NCBI GenBank assembly: GCA_030596305.1
Contig: JAUVKK010000083.1
Location: 1-5,262, forward strand
DNA: 5,262 nt
Origin: Helicobacteraceae bacterium
GTDB taxonomy: Bacteria; Campylobacterota; Campylobacteria; Campylobacterales; Sulfurimonadaceae
Direction: 5' to 3'
In this document: positions 1 through 5,262 of the stretch, piece by piece
Numbering within the stretch: the first letter of the stretch is position 1
Layout: every line of letters starts with the position of its first letter
The notes under the pieces: model-generated
What the model was told of the DNA's origin: nothing
Databases searched by the model: none
The model's input: the letters and a program-made list of their open reading frames with translations, nothing else
Made by a program: the position numbers and the translations under genes

Positions 1-1219
<1,219 letters not shown>

Positions 1220-1228
1220 GTCTTTTAG

Positions 1229-2647
1229 ATGCTTCTGCCAGAAGAGAAAGAACGAGCCCAGCGTTTTAAATTGGCCCTTCGTATGGGTCTGCCTATTTTT
1301 CTTCTTTTTGTCATTATATTGATCAGTTTTTTCTCTTTTGGTGACGGGACAGTACCTGTTTTCTTTTTAGTGATCGCCATCTCTGCTTTTGCTGTGATGA
1401 TTTACTATATTTTTTATCTGCTTTACCAAGGTCAGGAAGAGCGTATTACTGACCCGATCACACACACTTTTTCTCGTGAATATCTTATAAACTATTTCAA
1501 AAAACAGATCGAGAAAGGTCCTTATACCATTCTTCTGGTCTCAGTCCGTAACCTAACCGATATTAACAGCAGGTATGGGGTAAAAAAGGGTGACAAGGTC
1601 CTTTATGAAGTCGGTCACTGGGTAGGTACCTTTTTAAAAGAGAAAGAGATCCAGCGTTTTCCGATCGGGCACTACAAAGGTTCTGACTTTCTAATTGGTC
1701 TGCCGGGGACCAGAGAGAAATATCAAAATATGATGGATCTGATGTGTCTAAAATTTCAGAACAGGACAATAGAAGAGATCGAGATCTCTTTGCTGTCAGC
1801 GATAGTGGATACAAGTTACTCACGTGATATTGATCAGTTAACGACCCGTCTGTTTGAAATCTCGGATGAAAAACTAGCTTATAAGCCCACTTTGGATGAG
1901 GATGAGATCGATCCGACGGAGTTAGAGGCTTCAGTCATCCGTGCCGTTAAAAAACACTCATTTTCTTTGATGTTTCAGATCGTTGATGAAAAAGAGACAG
2001 CCAGTATGCTTGAGGCGAGTGTAAAACTGATCAACGGTGAGGGCAAGATCATTCATCAGAATAAATTTATGCCGGTGATCGATCGTCTGGGTCTGACACG
2101 TACTTATGACGAGATGATCTTGGAAAAAGTAGTCAAACTTTCAGAAAATGTGCCACACAACCTTATATTGGCATTTTCACTCTCTCCTTCATCTGTTCGC
2201 AACAACAGCTTTTTAGAGAGAGCATTGACCTTGCTGAGCAATAATGAGTCAGCGCGCGGACGGATCATGTTTATATTGAGCGAAAATGACTATTACGACC
2301 ATCCAAAACGTTATAACGAACTGTTACAGGCGTACAGAAGACTTGGTATATTCATTGCGATTGATAATTTTGGTGCTTTTAAAAGCAGCATGACCTTTTT
2401 AAAAGATCTTAAAATCGATGTGCTTCGCTTTGACAACACCTACGGCAAACATATTGCAACAAAAGAGTATCAAGACATTGTCAAAGGATTGAATGTTGTT
2501 GCTCAGGGCTTGGGCCTGCGTACCTGGATCCGTATGGTCGAAGACAGATCACAAGAGAAGATCGTGACATCACTCGGTATTGATTTCGTTCAAGGCAACT
2601 ATCTGGGTAAAATTGCGTCACTAGAAGAGCTAGAAAAAATAAAATAA
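1229..2647 (+). CDS. Membrane-anchored protein with degenerate GGDEF and EAL domains
   Basis: This is a 472-residue protein. Two membrane helices (about 19-37 and 42-66) are joined by a very short loop and should place the rest in the cytoplasm. Residues 72-220 resemble a GGDEF domain (DPIT at 75-78, INSRYG at 112-117, GD at 121-122), but the signature is KGSDF at 150-154 and the expected metal Asp is Ser105. Residues 232-472 resemble an EAL domain: EAS replaces EAL at 262-264, the usual Asn of the NxS motif is Ser317, the Glu of ExTE is Ile349, DDFG is DNFG (379-382), the catalytic Lys is Arg400 and the Glu of AEGVE is Arg435; Asp397, Glu438 and QG (455-456) remain. I infer that neither c-di-GMP synthesis nor breakdown is likely, and that it acts by binding a nucleotide or a partner protein. 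The start follows a weak AGG (1218-1220) that overlaps the gyrB stop, which suggests coupled translation. Its target is unknown. Confidence 0.88.
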   Translation: MLLPEEKERAQRFKLALRMGLPIFLLFVIILISFFSFGDGTVPVFFLVIAISAFAVMIYYIFYLLYQGQEERITDPITHTFSREYLINYFKKQIEKGPYTILLVSVRNLTDINSRYGVKKGDKVLYEVGHWVGTFLKEKEIQRFPIGHYKGSDFLIGLPGTREKYQNMMDLMCLKFQNRTIEEIEISLLSAIVDTSYSRDIDQLTTRLFEISDEKLAYKPTLDEDEIDPTELEASVIRAVKKHSFSLMFQIVDEKETASMLEASVKLINGEGKIIHQNKFMPVIDRLGLTRTYDEMILEKVVKLSENVPHNLILAFSLSPSSVRNNSFLERALTLLSNNESARGRIMFILSENDYYDHPKRYNELLQAYRRLGIFIAIDNFGAFKSSMTFLKDLKIDVLRFDNTYGKHIATKEYQDIVKGLNVVAQGLGLRTWIRMVEDRSQEKIVTSLGIDFVQGNYLGKIASLEELEKIK

Positions 2648-2696
2648 CTATAAGAGTATTGCTGAGGCTGATAAAGGTTTAAGAGATATATTTTAG

Positions 2697-2700
2697 AAGG
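2697..2700 (+). promoter_or_regulatory. Ribosome binding site of queF
   Basis: AAGG (within AGAAGG) lies 8 bases before the ATG at 2709 and fixes that start. The 61-base gap after the upstream gene shows no hairpin with a T-run. A TATATT at 2688-2693 could be a weak -10, but it would leave a leader of only about ten bases, so read-through from the gyrB side is the simpler reading. Confidence 0.7.
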
Positions 2701-2708
2701 TTTAGAAA

Positions 2709-3095
2709 ATGAAATATGGCGAAGAGATTGTAAATGCGTTTGATGTTGAAAAAGATCTTGAGATCTGGCCTAACCAACACAAAAGAGACTATCTTATCAA
2801 GATGACACTCCCGGAGTTCTCGTGCCTCTGCCCACGCAGCGGCTATCCTGACTACGCAACCATCTATCTGGAATACACACCGGATGAATACGTTGTCGAG
2901 CTAAAAGCGATGAAACTCTATATCAACTCGTTTCGTGATAAACATGTCTCGCATGAAAACAGTGCTAATGAGATCTATGACGTTTTAGAGAGTAAACTCA
3001 AGCCAAAATATATGAAGATCGTTGCTGATTATAACCCGCGTGGGAATGTACATACTGTTATTGAAATTGACAGTTCAAAGATGGCTCAAGCGTAG
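2709..3095 (+). CDS. queF: NADPH-dependent 7-cyano-7-deazaguanine reductase (short QueF)
   Basis: QueF reduces the nitrile of preQ0 to the aminomethyl group of preQ1 with two NADPH, a cytoplasmic step in making queuosine for the wobble position of GUN-anticodon tRNAs. The protein has 128 residues and belongs to the single-domain, Bacillus YkvM-like tunnelling-fold class, in a compact form (the Bacillus protein is about 165). The nucleophilic Cys41 is in CLCPRSGYPD and the proton-donor Asp48 sits seven residues later, as Cys55 and Asp62 do in Bacillus. The QueF NADPH motif is intact at 64-71 (ELKAMKLY). His82-Glu83 matches the substrate-binding His/Glu pair and keeps the Bacillus spacing of 42 from the Cys. 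It is not a GTP cyclohydrolase I (FolE), which lacks the ELKAMKLY motif. No other queuosine gene and no preQ1 riboswitch is visible nearby; it appears to be the last gene of the gyrB-side transcript. Confidence 0.97.
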   Translation: MKYGEEIVNAFDVEKDLEIWPNQHKRDYLIKMTLPEFSCLCPRSGYPDYATIYLEYTPDEYVVELKAMKLYINSFRDKHVSHENSANEIYDVLESKLKPKYMKIVADYNPRGNVHTVIEIDSSKMAQA

Positions 3096-3110
3096 TTTTA
3101 CCTACAGTAA

Positions 3111-3129
3111 AGCTCGATATGTTCGAGCT
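3111..3129 (+). terminator. Small hairpin after queF, possible weak terminator
   Basis: AGCTCGA (3111-3117) and TCGAGCT (3123-3129) form a perfect 7-bp stem with a 5-base loop, 15 bases after the queF stop. A second small stem (TTTAC 3097-3101 with GTAAA 3107-3111) overlaps its left edge. No T-run follows directly; the nearest, GTTTTT, begins about 15 bases further on. It may end or stabilise the upstream mRNA, but it is not a classic intrinsic terminator. Confidence 0.35.
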
Positions 3130-3206
3130 CAACTGCGTCCTAATGTTTTTACACTTTACCTTATGTTTATCTTTCCATATAACTAACTCAATTCCAAAAC
3201 AACTAA

Positions 3207-3222
3207 TGTTATAATTCCGCCA
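3207..3222 (+). promoter_or_regulatory. Extended -10 promoter of the phosphate transporter gene
   Basis: TGTTATAAT at 3207-3215 is a perfect extended -10 (TGN plus TATAAT). No convincing -35 lies 17 bases upstream, which is normal for the housekeeping sigma factor of Campylobacterota. Transcription would start near A3222, giving a leader of about 89 bases that includes the inverted repeat. No clear Pho box or other operator was recognised upstream. Confidence 0.7.
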
Positions 3223-3232
3223 TATTTGTAGC

Positions 3233-3285
3233 TATTACTCCATCTCGCTCTCTTGACTTTTAGATAATTGATAAATGGAGTAATA
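3233..3285 (+). repeat. Perfect 11-bp inverted repeat in the pit leader
   Basis: TATTACTCCAT (3233-3243) and ATGGAGTAATA (3275-3285) are exact reverse complements separated by 31 bases. In the transcript they would form an 11-bp stem ending 11 bases before the pit ribosome binding site. The right arm contains GGAG (3277-3280), which is positioned as the binding site for the small overlapping ORF at 3288. No T-run follows, so it is not an intrinsic terminator. It may be a leader hairpin or a protein-binding dyad. Confidence 0.6.
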
Positions 3286-3287
3286 AT

Positions 3288-3383
3288 ATGTTACACAAGG
3301 AATTGAGACAATGGACATCCACACAGTTAAAAAGATGGAAAAAAAAGCAGTTGAGAGTTCCCAAACTGATTTTTTACGTTTAG
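3288..3383 (+). CDS. Possible 31-residue upstream ORF overlapping the pit start
   Basis: An ATG 7 bases after GGAG (3277-3280) opens a 31-codon frame that ends with TAG at 3381-3383. It overlaps the first 73 bases of the transporter gene in another frame. The product would be basic (many Lys, Arg and Trp) and resembles no family I know. The transporter's own binding site AAGGA lies within its codons 4-5, so if this frame is translated it would compete with pit initiation. It may equally be chance: the only support is the well-placed GGAG, and that lies in the stem of the inverted repeat. Confidence 0.25.
   Translation: MLHKELRQWTSTQLKRWKKKQLRVPKLIFYV
3297..3301 (+). promoter_or_regulatory. 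Ribosome binding site of the phosphate transporter
   Basis: AAGGA lies 9 bases before ATG 3311. The transporter frame has an in-frame TAA at 3284-3286 and no other ATG, GTG or TTG between it and 3311, so this start is well supported. Confidence 0.8.
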
Positions 3384-4954
3384 GTATCGCGTTTGCATTT
3401 TTGTCTATGGTGCTGTGGTACGCGTTCAGTATTGATACCGGTGCTGCCAATCATGGATTTTTAGCAGTTGCGGCACTATTTGGTGCCTACATGGCGCTAA
3501 ACATCGGTGCCAATGATGTTGCTAACAATGTCGGTCCAGCGGTCGGTTCTAAAGCACTAACGATGGGTGGTGCGATTATTATTGCTGCTATCTTTGAAGC
3601 AAGTGGAGCGATCATTGCCGGTGGTGATGTTGTCAGTACCATTAAAAAAGGGATCATCGATCCTGCTCAGTTTGTAAACACTACAGAGTTTATCTGGGCC
3701 ATGACAGCGGCACTGCTTGCCGGTGGTCTTTGGCTAAATATTGCGACTAAAGTGGGCGCTCCGGTCTCGACAACTCACTCTATAGTCGGTGGTGTTATGG
3801 GTGGTGGTATCGCTGCTGCCGGTTTCAGCATCGTCTCTTGGGGGACCATGGGCAAGATTGCTGCATCATGGGTCATCTCTCCGGTTCTTGGTGCGGTTAT
3901 TGCGGCTGGTTTTCTTTATACTATTAAAAAGAGTATTATCTACAAAGAAGATAGACTTACAGCGATGCGCAAGATGGTGCCGATCTATGTTGCTATCATG
4001 GCCTTTGCCTTTGCTACATATTTGACACTCAAAGGTCTTAAAAAGATCTGGCCAAGTATTATTGATACAGCAAATGCCATCTTGCCATTTGCTATTGAAG
4101 CGACAAAAAAGCCAACGTTGACACACGGTTTAACAATCGGTCTAATCGCAGCTATTATTACCTATCTTATAGTTAAACCACGTGTAGCTAAAGCAGCGGC
4201 AAAAATGGACAACAGTGTAAAAGATGCAAATTCACTTTTTACTATCCCATTGATCTTTGCTGCTGCACTGCTCAGTTTTGCTCACGGTGCAAATGATGTG
4301 GCAAACGCAATCGGGCCGTTAGCAGCCGTAGCAGATGCTGTACAGAGTGCGGGTATCTCATCTAAAGCGTCTATCCCGCTATGGGTTATGCTGGTTGGTG
4401 CGATCGGTATCTCTTTAGGTCTTGCCCTTTATGGTCCTAAGCTTATTAAAACAGTGGGTAGTGAGATCACTGAGTTAAATCAGATCCGTGCTTACTCTAT
4501 TGCGATGGCAGCATCTATTACAGTTATTATTGCTTCTCAACTGGGTCTACCGGTCAGCTCGACACACATTGCTATTGGTGGTATTTTTGGTGTTGGTTTT
4601 TTACGTGAGTTCCTCTCGACTACAACAGAACAAGAGCGTATAGAAGCGGAAGAACAGCAGTTAGAAGAGGATAAAAAGCAGAAAAAGACATTTAAGTCTG
4701 AGATGAAAGAGCTTAAAGCTAACGAGGTAAAAACTGAGGCGGAAAGTGTGCGTATTGCTGAACTTAAAACATTGATCGAAGAGGAAGAGATAAAGATCAA
4801 TGCTGAGAAAAAGCACCTTAAACGTGCCAAGAAAGCAAAATATGTCAAGCGTAGTGCGATTATGAAGATTGTTGCGGCATGGATCATTACTGTACCTGCA
4901 GCTGCAATATTGTCAGCTTCAATCTTTTATATTATTCAGGGGATTATGTCGTAA
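3311..4954 (+). CDS. pit: PiT-family inorganic phosphate transporter with charged insert
   Basis: PiT proteins (PF01384) are inner-membrane symporters that carry inorganic phosphate, often as a metal-phosphate complex, using the proton or sodium gradient. This one has 547 residues and the family's inverted duplication. The first half has GANDVANNVGPAVGS (66-80), a conserved FE pair (95-96) and GAPVSTTHSIVGG (149-161); the second has AHGANDVANAIGPL (324-337) and GLPVSSTHIAIGG (412-424). Asp69 and Asp329 are the equivalent motif acids. Membrane helices fill most of 21-435, with a final one at about 520-545. Residues 440-514 form a very charged Glu/Lys-rich stretch, probably a coiled coil. The spacing from the STH motif to the following helix is about 100 residues here but 26 in the first half, so about 74 are inserted. 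It has its own promoter and leader. No PhoU/DUF47 partner is adjacent in the window. The exact ion specificity cannot be read from the sequence; HP1491-like relatives have sometimes been labelled sulfate permease. Confidence 0.95.
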   Translation: MDIHTVKKMEKKAVESSQTDFLRLGIAFAFLSMVLWYAFSIDTGAANHGFLAVAALFGAYMALNIGANDVANNVGPAVGSKALTMGGAIIIAAIFEASGAIIAGGDVVSTIKKGIIDPAQFVNTTEFIWAMTAALLAGGLWLNIATKVGAPVSTTHSIVGGVMGGGIAAAGFSIVSWGTMGKIAASWVISPVLGAVIAAGFLYTIKKSIIYKEDRLTAMRKMVPIYVAIMAFAFATYLTLKGLKKIWPSIIDTANAILPFAIEATKKPTLTHGLTIGLIAAIITYLIVKPRVAKAAAKMDNSVKDANSLFTIPLIFAAALLSFAHGANDVANAIGPLAAVADAVQSAGISSKASIPLWVMLVGAIGISLGLALYGPKLIKTVGSEITELNQIRAYSIAMAASITVIIASQLGLPVSSTHIAIGGIFGVGFLREFLSTTTEQERIEAEEQQLEEDKKQKKTFKSEMKELKANEVKTEAESVRIAELKTLIEEEEIKINAEKKHLKRAKKAKYVKRSAIMKIVAAWIITVPAAAILSASIFYIIQGIMS

Positions 4955-4994
4955 GGACTCTCCTGTTCAAACAGTATAATCTTAGACAAATACT

Positions 4995-5096
4995 TTAGAG
5001 TGGATACTTTTTGAGCTCTTTTTCATAGCGATGTACTTTCGCGATCAACTTCATATAAATCTTTTTCGTCTTTTTTCCAATGGTGTGACTTCTCAT
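4995..5096 (-). CDS. Candidate small basic protein, 33 residues, unknown function
   Basis: On the - strand, ATG at 5096-5094 opens a 33-codon frame ending in TAA at 4997-4995. The binding site AAGGA (complement of 5103-5107) lies 6 bases upstream, which is close to ideal. The product starts MRSHTIGKKTKKIYMKLIAK and ends in ELKKYPL: nine Lys, two Arg and only two Glu, with a region from about 12 to 31 that could form one basic helix. There is no signal peptide or membrane segment. It converges on the phosphate transporter gene, with 40 bases between the two stop codons and no strong terminator in that gap. I do not recognise a family. The ribosome binding site and its place in an otherwise empty gap argue for a real gene; its shortness argues for caution. 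Confidence 0.5.
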   Translation of the reverse strand: MRSHTIGKKTKKIYMKLIAKVHRYEKELKKYPL

Positions 5097-5102
5097 TTAT
5101 GA

Positions 5103-5107
5103 TCCTT
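5103..5107 (-). promoter_or_regulatory. Ribosome binding site of the 33-residue small gene
   Basis: The - strand reads AAGGA followed by TCATAA and then ATG. This is the main evidence that the short frame ending at 4995 is translated. Confidence 0.5.
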
Positions 5108-5116
5108 TTATGTAAT

Positions 5117-5167
5117 AGAACCCTCTGTAAAGTCCTCTGAGAATATCTGATCTGTTCAGAAGGTTCT
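5117..5167 (-). repeat. Inverted repeat upstream of the small gene (leader hairpin?)
   Basis: AGAACCCTCTG (5117-5127) and CAGAAGGTTCT (5157-5167) pair over 11 positions with one mismatch (C5123 against A5161), and the next outer pair (T5116-A5168) also matches. The 29 bases between hold further short complementary pieces (CTCTGA/TCAGA). On the - strand a TATATT lies at 5176-5171, so transcription could begin at or near the first arm and the hairpin would form the 5' end of the small gene's mRNA, just ahead of its binding site. No T-run follows on either strand, so a terminator is unlikely. A short structured RNA is possible but not shown. Confidence 0.4.
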
Positions 5168-5215
5168 AATAATATATGGATTGAATAACGACTTCATTAC
5201 ACACCGGTAAGTCTC

Positions 5216-5233
5216 TGTAACCGTTCTGTTACA
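5216..5233. promoter_or_regulatory. TGTAAC-N6-GTTACA dyad, candidate operator
   Basis: Two perfect 6-base half-sites are separated by six bases. A third half-site, GTTACA, follows at 5241-5246, 13 bases after the start of the second, and overlaps the -10 element at 5243-5248. Another TTACA is at 5197-5201. Relative to a start near A5255 the dyad would cover about -39 to -22, a usual repressor position. The layout resembles TyrR-type (TGTAAA-N6-TTTACA) or CRP/FNR-like dyads, but no regulator can be named from the sequence. Confidence 0.4.
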
Positions 5234-5240
5234 TAGGCTC

Positions 5241-5255
5241 GTTACAATCGCGCCA
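5241..5255 (+). promoter_or_regulatory. Probable promoter for a + strand gene beyond the right edge
   Basis: TACAAT at 5243-5248 is one base from the consensus -10. Bases 5241-5255 match the pit promoter and start region (3208-3222) at 12 of 15 positions, including the CGCCA that runs into the predicted start A5255. No -35 is evident. The gene it would serve is not in the window. Confidence 0.5.
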
Positions 5256-5262
5256 ATAAAAC

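Larger units (their letters stand above)
4955..5262. other. 308-base intergenic region after pit
   Basis: No long reading frame exists here on either strand. From left to right it holds a 40-base convergent gap with only weak hairpins (CTGT/ACAG at 4963-4974, AGTAT/ATACT at 4973-4994), the candidate small gene on the - strand, the inverted repeat at 5117-5167, and the dyad and promoter near the right edge. No tRNA or other known RNA fold was recognised. Confidence 0.6.

Noticed and set aside
2648..2708. preQ1 riboswitch before queF
   Set aside because: The gap lacks the conserved preQ1-I stem-loop and A-rich tail, and nothing resembling other preQ1 classes was seen; it reads as a plain intercistronic spacer.
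3119..3214. 31-codon + strand ORF in the queF-pit gap
   Set aside because: It has no ribosome binding site, begins inside the loop of the post-queF hairpin and runs into the pit -10 element; most likely chance.
3253..3287. Second pit promoter (TTGACT at 3253 as -35 with TAATAAT at 3281 as -10)
   Set aside because: The spacing of more than 20 bases is too long, and the extended -10 at 3207 is much better.
3235..3450. 71-codon - strand ORF across the pit start
   Set aside because: It lies opposite the pit leader and N-terminus, has no supporting binding site or family resemblance, and the + strand gene is certain.
4537..4887. 116-codon - strand ORF inside pit
   Set aside because: It is the antisense of the Glu/Lys-rich insert (giving Ser/Phe/Leu-rich sequence); the PiT frame on the + strand is clear.
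4955..4994. Bidirectional terminator between pit and the small gene
   Set aside because: Only 4-5 bp AT-rich stems are present and neither strand has a T-run after them; not enough to annotate.
5181..5205. DnaA boxes (TTATTCAAT on the - strand, TCATTACAC on the + strand)
   Set aside because: Each deviates from known boxes, there is no cluster or AT-rich unwinding region, and the real origin is expected on the other side of gyrB near dnaA.

Overview
The window looks like ordinary chromosome of a Campylobacterota (epsilonproteobacterial) species, probably a Sulfurimonas/Sulfurovum-type organism. This rests on the character of the GyrB, QueF and PiT proteins, the compact gene packing, promoters with a good -10 but no recognisable -35, and GC that by eye is in the low-to-mid 40s percent. 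Genus is an inference; the phylum is fairly safe. No mobile element, CRISPR array, tRNA or rRNA was seen.

Left block (1-3095), all on the + strand: the 3' two-thirds or so of gyrB (start lies off the left edge), then after only 9 bases a membrane-anchored protein with both a GGDEF-like and an EAL-like domain in which most catalytic residues are missing, then after 61 bases a compact queF. No terminator is visible between them, so gyrB, the degenerate c-di-GMP-type gene and queF probably share transcription. GyrB usually lies near dnaA/dnaN in this phylum, so the window is probably close to the replication origin, though no origin elements are visible here.

Middle (3096-3310): a 215-base gap with a small hairpin after queF, a strong extended -10 promoter (TGTTATAAT at 3207-3215), and a 5' leader carrying a perfect 11-bp inverted repeat. 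The leader also holds a 31-codon ORF that overlaps the start of the next gene. The next gene (3311-4954) is a PiT-family phosphate transporter of 547 residues with both signature repeats intact and a 75-residue charged, probably coiled-coil insert before its last membrane helix.

Right end (4955-5262): a 308-base stretch without a long gene. It contains a good candidate for an unannotated 33-residue basic small protein on the - strand (4995-5096) with a clean ribosome binding site, an 11-bp imperfect inverted repeat in its probable leader, a TGTAAC-N6-GTTACA dyad with an extra half-site, and a -10 element at 5243-5248. That -10 closely resembles the pit promoter and probably drives a + strand gene beyond the right edge.

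No clearly new system was found. The points most worth checking are the apparently non-catalytic GGDEF/EAL protein embedded between gyrB and queF, the structured pit leader with its overlapping small ORF, the 33-residue gene, the TGTAAC/GTTACA operator candidate, and a roughly threefold excess of GATC sites concentrated in the left block.
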